From assembly GCF_002078505.1 (NCBI RefSeq), contig NZ_LUAV01000032.1:124001-188000 (forward strand): a DNA stretch of 64,000 nucleotides. The letters run 5' to 3'. The notes under the pieces are model-generated. The model was given only the letters and a program-made list of their open reading frames with translations, was not told where the DNA came from and ran no database searches. Below are positions 26,190 through 34,907 of this stretch, piece by piece. The position numbers and the translations under genes are program-made. This stretch comes from Ensifer aridi (GTDB lineage Bacteria; Pseudomonadota; Alphaproteobacteria; Rhizobiales; Rhizobiaceae). Every line of letters begins with the position of its first letter. Position 1 is the first letter of the stretch.

Positions 26190-26727
26190 GCGGCCTTCGG
26201 CTCGCCTCAAACGACGCCACCGCGTTCCCGATTTCGTTTCGCGGCGGCGTCAAGAACTTGTGGTAGCAATGGGTTTCAACCGTAAACCTGCCGGGGATTC
26301 CGATGGGCAACCAAAGCGCATCCTCGAATGTGCGGGACAATGTCCATCCTTCTCGTTCATAGAACCTTTGGGCACGGATATTCCCGGCGGTACAATGCAG
26401 CTTTGCCTCCGTTACTCCCTCTCCGGACAGAAGCTGCTCGGCATGAGCGAGCAGCCCTCCGGCAACGCCCGTTCCGCGCGCTTCGGTGTCCACGTAAAGC
26501 TTCACGACCTCTTCGCCTTTGGTGGATACGAACCCAAGCACCGCACCGTGCACTGCGACATAAAAATGCTCTGCTGCTTGATTCAACCACAGTGCGAAAT
26601 ATTCGGGCGTTCGGAATGGCAAAATCTCCGCCGGCACGAGATACGCATGGGCATCATGCCAACCGCGATGCCAAAGCTGCAAAATGGCTGAGCGATCTTC
26701 CTCTCGCGCTGGTCGGATTTCGAACAT
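26140..26727 (-). CDS. GNAT-family N-acetyltransferase
   Basis: A 195-residue GNAT protein: N-terminal strand FEIRPAREEDRSAILQLW, the acetyl-CoA-binding motif VDTEARGTGVAGGLLAHAEQ (Q/RxxGxG/A region) at about residues 78-97, and a NIRAQRFYEREGWTLSR C-terminal block. The substrate cannot be told from sequence. The 3' end overlaps the TSUP gene by 50 bases on the opposite strand; the 30-40 C-terminal residues beyond the fold (RPLTALRSVRGSGSRPKA) look like read-through extension. Confidence 0.85.
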   Translation of the reverse strand: MFEIRPAREEDRSAILQLWHRGWHDAHAYLVPAEILPFRTPEYFALWLNQAAEHFYVAVHGAVLGFVSTKGEEVVKLYVDTEARGTGVAGGLLAHAEQLLSGEGVTEAKLHCTAGNIRAQRFYEREGWTLSRTFEDALWLPIGIPGRFTVETHCYHKFLTPPRNEIGNAVASFEASRRPLTALRSVRGSGSRPKA

Positions 26728-26775
26728 CTTAGAACCGACTCTCGCCGCCCGTTGGATTTGCCGAAGAGGGGTGCC

Positions 26776-27570
26776 TCATGGTTTCGTGCTCGGGTCCTGA
26801 TTCCGGAACGCCGCCTCTCCGGCGTCCGACACCTCGACCCACTTTTCGTCGGGCGGTGCGTCTGCGACGTAGCTGTCGTGCCAGTTCCACCACTTGTAGG
26901 TAGGGGTCTGAGGGTAGCCCTCGGGAGAGTCCTCCCAGACCTCCTGCCGGCCGAGCGGCGTGATGTCCAGATAGTTCCAGGTGCTCCCCATCTGCTCGTC
27001 GCCGCGGTTGTTGATGAAATAGGTCCGGAACACGCGGTCGCCGTCGCGGTAGAACACGTTGGTGCCGTGCCACTCGTCCACGCCAAAGTCGGCGTCGAAG
27101 CTGTCCGTCAGGGTGAACCACGGCATGTCCCAGCCCATCCGCGCCTTCAGCCGCGCGATGTCCGCCTGAGGTGCACGCGAGACGAAGACGAGGGTGGTGT
27201 CGCGGGCGTTCAGATGCGCGACATGGGCGACCTGGTCGGCCACCATGGAGCAGCCCCGGCAGGCGTGGTCGGGCCAGCCGAACACGCCCGGCTCGAAGAA
27301 GGCGCGGTAGACGATCAGCTGACGCCGACCTTCGAACAGGTCGATGAGGCTCACTTTGCCCTGAGGCCCCTCGAATGCATAGGCCTTCTCCACGGCCATC
27401 CACGGCATTCGCCGGCGCTCGGCGGCCAACGCGTCACGGGCGCGGGTCAGGGCCTTTTCCTTCACGAGCAGCTCGTTTCGGGCGGCCTCCCACTCCTGTG
27501 GCGATACGATAGGTGGTGTATGCATGGCAAGCTGTCCGCCCTTCCGTCCGCTTTCGGCTGATGTAGGCAT
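26776..27570 (-). CDS. DUF899 family thioredoxin-like protein
   Basis: A 264-residue DUF899 protein: IVSPQEWEAARNELLVKEKA, RRRMPWMAVEKAYAFEGP, LFEGRRQLIVYRAFF, the conserved CRGCSMVADQVAHVAHL segment with a Cys-x-x-Cys pair, and RDTTLVFVSRAPQADIARL. The family has a thioredoxin-like fold; redox or dithiol-hydrolase roles have been suggested but not settled. ATG 27570 is preceded by GAGGAGGTTTGAGCC. It appears to be a single-gene unit. Confidence 0.88.
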   Translation of the reverse strand: MPTSAESGRKGGQLAMHTPPIVSPQEWEAARNELLVKEKALTRARDALAAERRRMPWMAVEKAYAFEGPQGKVSLIDLFEGRRQLIVYRAFFEPGVFGWPDHACRGCSMVADQVAHVAHLNARDTTLVFVSRAPQADIARLKARMGWDMPWFTLTDSFDADFGVDEWHGTNVFYRDGDRVFRTYFINNRGDEQMGSTWNYLDITPLGRQEVWEDSPEGYPQTPTYKWWNWHDSYVADAPPDEKWVEVSDAGEAAFRNQDPSTKP

Positions 27571-27835
27571 GGCTCAAACCTCCTCGTTTGGGCGAATTTT
27601 CGCCGCTCATTGCTCATTTTGCTCGTGAGCTAGTTTCGCACCGGAATGGGATCGGTGGGAGTAACAAGTGTGGCGGTATTACGCGGAAGTCGCCGATACA
27701 CGGTGCATTTCTTCGTGAAGCGGTGTCGCCCCGGGGCTGCGGGAAACGCCGTCTGATGAATCACACTGGCCGACGCGGGCTGCCCCCTTCTGCCATTCCG
27801 CGCGCTGTCTGAAAGAGGCGCTCCGCGGCCCCCGA

Positions 27836-29848
27836 TTAGGATGCAGTGCGTGTGCGCCCGAAAGCACGCAGCAACAGGTTCACGGACACGGCGACCTTGT
27901 CGATATCGGGAATGTCCCGGGAATAACGTCCGGTGTAGAGCTTGATGATCATCTTGTCCCGCTCGAACCCGCGCAGATCGAAATGCAGGTGAAGGTGATA
28001 TCGCCGCTCGTCGCCCGACCGGGTAACGTCCCCGCGCCTCTGGGTCACCTGCTTCAGTTCCGCTTCGAGCGGCGCGAACCCTTCGAGTTTCAGCATGACA
28101 CGGGTCGATTTGAACCTTGCCTTGGTCGGAACCGCAACCACCGCCTTGTCCAAGGAAAGGCTCACCAGGCGCCCGCCGGTGCCGTCGACGTCCACCGCCT
28201 CGTCGAGCCTGAAGGCCTGGAGCAACCGCCGCGGTTTCTCGAAACAAATAAGCGAAGCGATGACGAGCACGACTATGTTGATCCCCGACCAAAGCACCGC
28301 GATCGTCGAAAACGATCCGTTTGTCTGCGCCGTTTCCGGGACGATGTTGATCAGGAGGCCGAGTGCGGTGACGATAATGAATCCGGCAATCCAGGTGAAA
28401 GTATAAGCGTCGAACGCGCTCTCCTCGTTGCCGCTGCCCTTCGGCGTCACCTTGAAGGGCTTGCCGAAGGGCCGCACCAAGCTCGAAAGAACGGTCGGCA
28501 GCATGCGGAAGGTCGAAAAGGTGCCGACGGCGCTGGAGACCACCGGCAGGTAGCGCGTCGGCGTGATCCACAGCATCAGCAGGAAATAGGCCGCCAGGAC
28601 CGGCACCTGGTTCGAGACGTAGTCGGCGACATCGGTAAAGTAGAGCGGCAGAGCGCCGAACCAGAGATAGGCGACCGGAACGAGGAGGATGATGAAGCGG
28701 ACCAGATATTGAACCAGCCACGACATCGGCAGGAACATGATCCGCTGGAAGAGCGAGAGCCCCGGCCCGCGCAAGGGGCCATTGTGCAGGTAGAGGGTCT
28801 GGATGCCGCCCTGGCACCAGCGCTCGCGCTGAACGAAATAGCCGGTGAGGTTCTCGGCGGCCAGACCCATCGATAGCCGTTCGTTGAGATAGCGGGTCTT
28901 GTAGCCCCTGTTGAGCATCGAAAGCGTGGTCAACAGGTCTTCGGTGATCGACTCGGTCGGGAAACCGCCGATTGCGTCGACCGCCTTGCGGCGGGCGATT
29001 GAGCAGGAGCCGCAGCAGAAGCTCACGTTCCAGCCGTCGCGGCTTGGCGCAATCTCGTCGAAGAAGAGGCGCTGCTCGTCGGGCCATATGTTCTCGAGAC
29101 CGAGATTGGACTGCACCGGATCAACGTTGAAGAAATGCTGCGGCGTCTGCACGATGCCGATGGTCTCGTCCGAGAAGAAGGGCAATGTGCGCCGGAGAAA
29201 GCTGCTGTAGGGCACGAAGTCGGCATCGAAGACGGCGATGAAGTCGCCGGAGCTTACGCGCAATCCATTGTTCATGTTGCCGGCCTTGGCATGCGCGTTG
29301 TCGGTCCGAGTCACGTGGATTGCGCCTCGTCCCTCGCAGAAAGTCTTGAGCCAGCCGCGCCGGCCATCGTCGAGCACATAGACCTTGAGCTTGTCCTTGG
29401 GATAGTCGAGTGCCAGCGCCCCGACGATTGTTCTCTCGAGAACGTCAAGAGGCTCGTTGTAGGTGGGGATGAAAACGTCGACGGTCGGCAGCTCGCTTTC
29501 CCTTCGCGCGAAGAAAGCCTGCCCGAGGCGGTCCGCCTCGGCGCTGCGGTCGACATAGCGGCTCATCAGGATGAGGAACAGCACGACCTCCGTGAAGGCG
29601 AGGATCTCGACGACGAACACGACCCACACCCAATAGAAATTGGCGCCGTCATTGGGATAGGGCAGGACGGTCTCGGTGAAGCGCCAGACCGTGTAGCGCA
29701 AGGCGACGGCGGCGACGAAAGCGCAGGTGGTTGCCCGTGCCCAGGTTTGATGGCGCGACCAGTTGAAAGGGCCGAGAAGAAAGAAGGCAACGACCAGCAA
29801 GGTCGGCACCAGCGCTAGAAGAGGTTGAACCACAGGCCTTTGATCCAC
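27836..29848 (-). CDS. bgsA: c-di-GMP-activated mixed-linkage beta-glucan synthase BgsA (GT2)
   Basis: A 670-residue processive GT2 synthase with membrane helices at both ends of a cytosolic catalytic domain. All processive motifs are intact: DDG (Asp160-161), DAD (Asp208, Asp210), TED (302-304) and QRERW (340-344). The 100-residue C-terminal tail is rich in Arg and Lys and is not a PilZ domain. This is the layout of S. meliloti BgsA, which makes linear (1-3)(1-4)-beta-glucan and binds c-di-GMP through its tail. No BcsB/C-like genes are present, unlike cellulose operons. It follows bgsB with a 34-base overlap. Confidence 0.88.
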   Translation of the reverse strand: MDQRPVVQPLLALVPTLLVVAFFLLGPFNWSRHQTWARATTCAFVAAVALRYTVWRFTETVLPYPNDGANFYWVWVVFVVEILAFTEVVLFLILMSRYVDRSAEADRLGQAFFARRESELPTVDVFIPTYNEPLDVLERTIVGALALDYPKDKLKVYVLDDGRRGWLKTFCEGRGAIHVTRTDNAHAKAGNMNNGLRVSSGDFIAVFDADFVPYSSFLRRTLPFFSDETIGIVQTPQHFFNVDPVQSNLGLENIWPDEQRLFFDEIAPSRDGWNVSFCCGSCSIARRKAVDAIGGFPTESITEDLLTTLSMLNRGYKTRYLNERLSMGLAAENLTGYFVQRERWCQGGIQTLYLHNGPLRGPGLSLFQRIMFLPMSWLVQYLVRFIILLVPVAYLWFGALPLYFTDVADYVSNQVPVLAAYFLLMLWITPTRYLPVVSSAVGTFSTFRMLPTVLSSLVRPFGKPFKVTPKGSGNEESAFDAYTFTWIAGFIIVTALGLLINIVPETAQTNGSFSTIAVLWSGINIVVLVIASLICFEKPRRLLQAFRLDEAVDVDGTGGRLVSLSLDKAVVAVPTKARFKSTRVMLKLEGFAPLEAELKQVTQRRGDVTRSGDERRYHLHLHFDLRGFERDKMIIKLYTGRYSRDIPDIDKVAVSVNLLLRAFGRTRTAS

Positions 29849-31047
29849 TGTGTGAGCCGGAGGTTGTCCTTGGAAATGCGCACCTGCGCCGTCCGTCCCA
29901 CCTGACAGAAATTGGCGAAGTCGCTGTTGAGGGCGGACGGCGCCAGCAGGATGCGAATGCGGGCATTGCGCTCGTCGGTTTCCGGCTCGTTGGCGGCGAG
30001 CGCATCTTTCTCGACGACGGCGGAGGAGCCCTTGACCGCTTGCACCTGACCCTTGAAGACATCTACGCGCCCGAAGAGCCGGACCTCCGCTTCGCGACCG
30101 GGGTAGATCTCGTCGTAATCGACCTCCGGAACGAGGATGTCGACGAACAGTTCACGGCAATCGAGGACGCGCATCATCTCGTTGTTCAACACGACATTGG
30201 AGCCGCTCACGATGTTCCTGCTCCAGACGACACCGTCGAACGGCGATGGGACGACAGCCATCCCCAACCTGTTAACGCGCCTCTCCTCCTCGACTATCTG
30301 CTGGCTGACCTGAATTGCCCGTGTCTTGTTTTCGGCAATGCGCGTGTTGAGATCGTTGATGCGCAGTATCACCTCATCCTGGCGCTGACGGGAATAGGGG
30401 ACGTCGTTCTGTCCGTCGCCGCCGACGAATATGCCGCGGCGCAGCGCATCGAGCCGTTGCTGCAACAATTCGACCGTCAAATTGCTGATCTCAACCTCGC
30501 CGCCGGTAGCCGCGCCGGCAGCCTCCGCCGCTTCCACCATCTTGCGCGTGAAGATGCCCTTCGATTCCAGTTCCTGCCGCCGGTCGAGGTCCACCTTTGC
30601 GACGATATCCTGCGCGCGCGAAACTTCGACACGCTTCCTGAGTATCTCAAGCTCCCTTTCCAGATTGGCGATTGTCGCGCTTTTGAAGATGTCAAGGCGT
30701 TCGGCAAGCTCGCCGCGCAGTTTGACCAGCTCGTCGCGCTCCCGTTCCAGTGCTGCGACGCGATCGACGGCCGATCTGTATTCCGCGCGCAGGGATGCAA
30801 ATATCGCCCGATTGACACGCGGATTGCGAATGCTGGCAAGTGTCTCGCCCTTGCGCACCGGTGTTCCGATCCGTGGTGGCGCTGTGGCAATTTCACCGTC
30901 GATCGGCGCGTTTATGACGGCGAAGCGCGCGTTGACTGTCCCATCGAGGCTGGTAAAGCCGGTCAATCCAGGCAGCAGAACGACGGCAGCAAGCAGCAGG
31001 AGTAGAATCCCGACTGTGAGGCGCGTAATGCGATGGTTCAGGATCAT
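29815..31047 (-). CDS. bgsB: HlyD-type membrane fusion protein BgsB
   Basis: A 410-residue protein with one N-terminal membrane anchor (RLTVGILLLLLAAVVLLPG), a biotinyl-lipoyl-like half (INAPIDGEIATAPPRIGTPV), a long coiled-coil region (about residues 85-245, dense in Arg, Glu and Leu) and the second half with VVPSPFDGVVWSRNIVSG. Such periplasmic adaptors guide polymer across the envelope. As in S. meliloti, bgsB precedes and overlaps bgsA. The ATG at 31047 has only a weak GGGAC site. The promoter must lie in the 444-base divergent gap shared with the GGDEF-EAL gene. Confidence 0.85.
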   Translation of the reverse strand: MILNHRITRLTVGILLLLLAAVVLLPGLTGFTSLDGTVNARFAVINAPIDGEIATAPPRIGTPVRKGETLASIRNPRVNRAIFASLRAEYRSAVDRVAALERERDELVKLRGELAERLDIFKSATIANLERELEILRKRVEVSRAQDIVAKVDLDRRQELESKGIFTRKMVEAAEAAGAATGGEVEISNLTVELLQQRLDALRRGIFVGGDGQNDVPYSRQRQDEVILRINDLNTRIAENKTRAIQVSQQIVEEERRVNRLGMAVVPSPFDGVVWSRNIVSGSNVVLNNEMMRVLDCRELFVDILVPEVDYDEIYPGREAEVRLFGRVDVFKGQVQAVKGSSAVVEKDALAANEPETDERNARIRILLAPSALNSDFANFCQVGRTAQVRISKDNLRLTQWIKGLWFNLF

Positions 31048-31491
31048 GCCGCCGGTCCCTGCACGTGCCTTGGGCAGTCGCAGCGCAAGTTCGGACGATG
31101 TCTCTTGCTGTTGACCAACCGTTCCCGCGCGATCCTGCCACTTGAGCGAGAGCTGGTCTGCTTGCTCCCGCTATCGATTCAACTCTCCATCGGGAGTTGC
31201 CGGTGAACAACCCTCAAAACTGACTGTTTCGGCGACCAATCCCGCGAAAAGCCGTGTGCGACCATGCCCTGCGCCGCAGCCGATGCCCCGCAACCGGCAG
31301 AGTGGAAATCCATATGTCGCTGCGCGAGCGGCATTGACCGCGACACCTTCCGCGATAATTTGTGAATGGACAATTGCGTCGAGACGATATTGACCTGGGT
31401 CAAAGCCACGGGCCGCTGGCTGAATAGAACGGAGGCTGGATAGGACCGAGACCCTCGGACGAGGCACACCGGAAGCGTATGGAGGACCAGG
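31048..31491. promoter_or_regulatory. Divergent regulatory region between bgsB and the GGDEF-EAL gene
   Basis: A 444-base gap. Short open frames on the minus strand lack ribosome sites and protein-like composition. The clearest element is a TTGACC-TG-GGTCAA palindrome near the GGDEF-EAL side. No other structure was recognised. Confidence 0.5.
31390..31403. promoter_or_regulatory. Perfect palindrome, candidate operator
   Basis: TTGACC (31390-31395) and GGTCAA (31398-31403) are exact reverse complements separated by TG. The site lies 88 bases before the GGDEF-EAL ATG and about 340 bases before bgsB. The binding protein is unknown. Confidence 0.4.
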
Positions 31492-33177
31492 ATGCCGGAT
31501 GCGGACGCTACGATGTCTGCTTTATCTTCCGCCGAGAGTGATTTTCTCGCCGATACCGACGAGCTCGTCTCCCTGTACGACGAGAGCTTCCACCTCGTCG
31601 ACTGCTCGGCAACGCACAGGAGAACATATTCTGTCGATTCGCTCGTCGAGGCGACCCTCTGGCACATCTATCCGGAGCTGTTGGCACCGGGGCCGAAGTC
31701 CGCCGTCGAATTCGTCGCCGCAAGCGGACTGCCGCGCACCGTCGAGATCGCCGATATTGCGACCGGAAATCGTCGCACTCTCATCATCTTTCGCAGCGCC
31801 CGCGGCATAGGCGTCAGCGAGTCGGACCGGAGTTCCACCTGCCGGGAGACGTCGAGCCAGAGCGAAAGCGACCGCGCCCTTCTCCTTCACCAGGCGACCC
31901 ACGACGTCTTGACCGGGCTGCCGAACCGGCGCCAATTCAGCGATCAATTGCGCAGCGCACTGCCCGTGCCGGGCGGCGCGCGGCTGGCCCTCATGCAAAT
32001 CGACCTCGATGATTTCAAGCCCGTTAACGACACGCTCGGCCACGGCGCCGGCGATGTCGTACTCAAGATGGCGGCGGAAAGGATCAGGAGCGTGCTCGGG
32101 GATCGGGAGGTCGCCTATCGGCTGGCGGGTGACGAGTTCGCGGTCATCCAGTGGCGATCGGATCAGCCGCGCGAGGCCGAGCGTCTGGCCGACGCGCTCG
32201 TCAACGCTTTCAAAGCCCCGTTCGCGGTCGACGGCATTACCGTTTTTGTCGGTGCGAGCGTCGGCATAGCCGTCGCGCCAGCGGACGGGAACGAGGTCGA
32301 GCAACTGATGAAGGCCGCGGACATCGCGCTCTACGCGGCAAAGAAGGATGGCCGCCGCCGGGCAAGGACATTCACGCGCTCGATGCTGATCGTGCTCGAA
32401 CAGCGGGAAATGTTGCGTCGAAGCCTGCGCACCGCGCTTCGGGACGGGCAGTTCTTCATCGAGTACCAACCGCTCGCAAAGACCTCGTCTTCGTCGATCG
32501 TCGGCTTCGAAGCGCTTCTGCGGTGGCGTCATCCTCTGGTGGGCGACATTCCGCCGAACGTTTTCATTCCCATGGCCGAAGCGGATGGTCTCATGAGCGA
32601 AATCGGCCAATGGCTGCTGGAGCGGGCCTGCCGGACAGCCATGACCTGGCCGCTCCACTTCACGCTCGCCGTCAACCTCTCTCCGGCGGAATTCCTGCAC
32701 GAAGGGCTCACCGATCGCGTGGCCCAGACGCTTGATCTCGTCGGAATTCGCGCCGATCGGCTCGAACTCGAGATCACCGAGTCGGTGCTGCTGGAGCGAA
32801 CGATCAACAATCTCGACACCCTCAATACCCTCAACCTTCTCGGCGTCCAGATCTCTCTTGACGACTTCGGGACCTACTATTCCTCTCTGAGCTACCTGAA
32901 GAATTTCCCGTTCGATACGATCAAAATCGACCAGTACTTCATCAAGGACCTCGAGAGGGACGAGAAAAGCCAGACGATCGTGCGCTCCATCATCGGACTG
33001 GCTCATGGCCTCGGCATGCATGTCACGGCCGAAGGGGTGGAGACCAAGGCTCAGGCAGAGTGGCTGCAGAAGGAGGGATGCGACCGCTTGCAGGGATTTC
33101 ATCTCGGTTTTCCGATGCCGGCAGAGGCGATCGGCGAATTTCTCGGCAGGACGGCGGCCGTTCCATTTGCCCATTAA
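31492..33177 (+). CDS. GGDEF-EAL c-di-GMP metabolising protein
   Basis: A 561-residue protein: an unassigned N-terminal sensor-like region (1-120), GGDEF domain (about 130-290) and EAL domain (about 305-550). The GGDEF signature is AGDEF (212-216) and the inhibitory RxxD site is replaced by GDRE. AGDEF variants can still be active. The EAL domain looks catalytically complete: EALLRW (340-345), NLSPAEF, ITES, SLDDFGTYYSSL, KIDQYF and AEGVE. It may therefore be mainly a c-di-GMP phosphodiesterase or bifunctional. ATG 31492 follows GGAGG. It is divergent from bgsBA, whose synthase needs c-di-GMP, and 36 bases ahead of the partner-switching genes. Confidence 0.9.
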   Translation: MPDADATMSALSSAESDFLADTDELVSLYDESFHLVDCSATHRRTYSVDSLVEATLWHIYPELLAPGPKSAVEFVAASGLPRTVEIADIATGNRRTLIIFRSARGIGVSESDRSSTCRETSSQSESDRALLLHQATHDVLTGLPNRRQFSDQLRSALPVPGGARLALMQIDLDDFKPVNDTLGHGAGDVVLKMAAERIRSVLGDREVAYRLAGDEFAVIQWRSDQPREAERLADALVNAFKAPFAVDGITVFVGASVGIAVAPADGNEVEQLMKAADIALYAAKKDGRRRARTFTRSMLIVLEQREMLRRSLRTALRDGQFFIEYQPLAKTSSSSIVGFEALLRWRHPLVGDIPPNVFIPMAEADGLMSEIGQWLLERACRTAMTWPLHFTLAVNLSPAEFLHEGLTDRVAQTLDLVGIRADRLELEITESVLLERTINNLDTLNTLNLLGVQISLDDFGTYYSSLSYLKNFPFDTIKIDQYFIKDLERDEKSQTIVRSIIGLAHGLGMHVTAEGVETKAQAEWLQKEGCDRLQGFHLGFPMPAEAIGEFLGRTAAVPFAH

Positions 33178-33213
33178 CATCATGTCGAGTTTCGCATGCG
33201 AAGGAGGAGAGAC

Positions 33214-33732
33214 ATGGCCGTAGCCGAACAAGAGCGAGCGGAAGCGCCCTTCGAACCCTTGCTCCAATTCGAGATGGAAATGGGAACCTTTCTTTCGGAC
33301 TGGCAGCATTGCGACCAGTTGTCGACCTTCATGGCACGGATGATCAGTCACAACCGGGCGGATCCCGTCCGGCATTCGAATTTCTTCTCGTCCGCGCTCA
33401 ACGAACTCCTGGAGGTGTCCTTTCGCGGCGCTTCGGCCGACGGCCAGATCGGCTGCGCCGTCTTTCGTCAGGGCTCGACCGAGCGGGTGAGGCTCACTTT
33501 CCCGTGCCCGCCCGGCCAGCGGCAGTTCTATCGTGAAGCGGTATCGAAAACCCGCAGGGGAAACGCCTATGCACGCTATCTCGATGCGATTTCAACCGAT
33601 TTCGCACCGAGCCGGGAGGCCGTTCTTCTGGATCTGGCGATCAATTTCGATGCCGAGATTCACCTGGACGAGAGCGATCCGCCGTCGATAACCCTCGTCG
33701 TCGACCTGCCACTTGAAGGAATAGTGAGTTGA
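33214..33732 (+). CDS. Degenerate GHKL ATPase-like (slr1658-type) regulator
   Basis: A 172-residue protein; ATG 33214 follows AAGGAGGAGAGAC. It parallels the GHKL kinase at 37269: DWQHCDQLSTFMARMI versus GWKHCAMTSDFVAELV, and ALNELLEVSF (61-70) versus LTNELIENAVKF. The N-box asparagine is replaced by Val68 and there is no glycine-rich lid, so ATP binding is unlikely. It could act as a non-catalytic partner, for example a decoy or adaptor for STAS proteins. That function is inference. It overlaps the STAS-methyltransferase start by four bases and belongs to the 31492-38170 run. Confidence 0.7.
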   Translation: MAVAEQERAEAPFEPLLQFEMEMGTFLSDWQHCDQLSTFMARMISHNRADPVRHSNFFSSALNELLEVSFRGASADGQIGCAVFRQGSTERVRLTFPCPPGQRQFYREAVSKTRRGNAYARYLDAISTDFAPSREAVLLDLAINFDAEIHLDESDPPSITLVVDLPLEGIVS

Positions 33733-34907
33733 GCACGGCAGCCCTTTCAAACCCGTTCAAGGCGGAATTCGATCCGAACAGCCAGGAGTTTTCTCTTGCC
33801 GGCGTGGTCCGGCCGCGTTCGGCCGACGAGATCGCCGCAAGCATTTCGATGCTCAGGGAGGCGATCGACGGTGTGCGGGGCACGTTCTACATCAATGTGA
33901 AGCGTCTGGTTCAGATGAACAACACGGCCTTCCACGCCTTTGCGCGCGTCCTTCTCGATGCATGCCGGAGGCGGTCGGATCTGCGCTTCGTCGTCGTAAC
34001 GTCGAGCGTCGTGGGCTGGACCGAACGCATGTTCGGCCACCTGAACAAGATCGAGCCCCAGGTGACGGTCGAGGTCTATGACTCCAAGTTCTACCCCGGC
34101 CAGAGCTTCGTGGAGGACACGAGCTTCATCCCGATACTGCGCACGCAAACCAAGATGACCTGGCGCCACGAGCGCACGATCCTTCCTCGCCATGGCATGC
34201 GTCCGGGAATCTCGATGGCCGACATCTGCTGCGGCATCGGCGATTTCGCCATGCTTGTGCGCAAGGAGTTCCAGCCGGCACGCATCGTCGCCCTCGACCA
34301 TTCGAAGGCGAGCCTTGCCTATGCGCGCGACGTGGCATCCGGTTTCGGCATCACCGACATCGAGTACACCTACGGCGACGCGTCGGAGATGCTGCTCGAG
34401 GACAACCAGTTCGATTTCGTGACCTGCCGCCATTCGCTGCAGATATTCAATCAGCCGGACGTGCTGCTGAAGGAGCTCTACCGGATCTGCAAACCCGGCG
34501 GGCGGGTATACATAACCAACGAGAAGAACTCGCACTGTCTTGGCGAGCCGCGATCCAAGAGCATTCAGTGGACCTATAACGAGGTCGCGAAGCTGTTCAG
34601 CCATTTCGAGATGGATGTCGAGCTCGGACCGAAAAGTCGACGCTACCTCGCCGATGCCGGTTTCGACGATATCCGGGTCGAGTCTTTCATGGTCACCAAT
34701 CTCGACGGAGACCCGCAGGACTTCGCCGACATCATAACCGCCTGGGAGAACGTCTATGCCGGCGAAATGGCCGTGAAGCGCGGCGATTCTCGCGAATTCA
34801 TCGAGCGGTTCCGTCAGGGCTTCCGGGACCACATCTTCGCGGCGCTCCATCCCAAAGGCTACGCCGGCTGGCCCATCTGGGCAGCCTCGGGACGAAAACC
34901 CTCATGA
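33729..34907 (+). CDS. STAS-like domain fused to SAM-dependent methyltransferase
   Basis: A 392-residue protein from a TTG overlapping the previous stop. Residues about 20-118 align along their length with the 116-residue STAS-like antagonist at 37820: VRPRSADEIAASI versus MRLPSTEAYAPIL, and MNNTAFHAFARVLLDACRRR versus [20 protein letters not shown]. The phospho-serine position is Thr66. From about 160 comes a class I methyltransferase: motif I ADICCGIGDF (164-173), acidic loop VALDHSKASLAYARDV, DFVTCRHSLQIF, then LYRICKPGGRVYITNEKN. The methyl acceptor is unknown. The fusion suggests that methylation is gated by the kinase and phosphatase of the same operon. Confidence 0.8.
   Translation: MSTAALSNPFKAEFDPNSQEFSLAGVVRPRSADEIAASISMLREAIDGVRGTFYINVKRLVQMNNTAFHAFARVLLDACRRRSDLRFVVVTSSVVGWTERMFGHLNKIEPQVTVEVYDSKFYPGQSFVEDTSFIPILRTQTKMTWRHERTILPRHGMRPGISMADICCGIGDFAMLVRKEFQPARIVALDHSKASLAYARDVASGFGITDIEYTYGDASEMLLEDNQFDFVTCRHSLQIFNQPDVLLKELYRICKPGGRVYITNEKNSHCLGEPRSKSIQWTYNEVAKLFSHFEMDVELGPKSRRYLADAGFDDIRVESFMVTNLDGDPQDFADIITAWENVYAGEMAVKRGDSREFIERFRQGFRDHIFAALHPKGYAGWPIWAASGRKPS

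Noticed and set aside
27836..31047. bgsBA as a cellulose synthase (bcs) operon
   Set aside because: No PilZ domain and no BcsB, BcsC or cellulase genes; the HlyD partner and the basic C-terminal tail fit the mixed-linkage glucan system instead.
31522..33375. 617-residue open frame on the minus strand
   Set aside because: It is antisense to the GGDEF-EAL gene, whose motifs and ribosome site are convincing.
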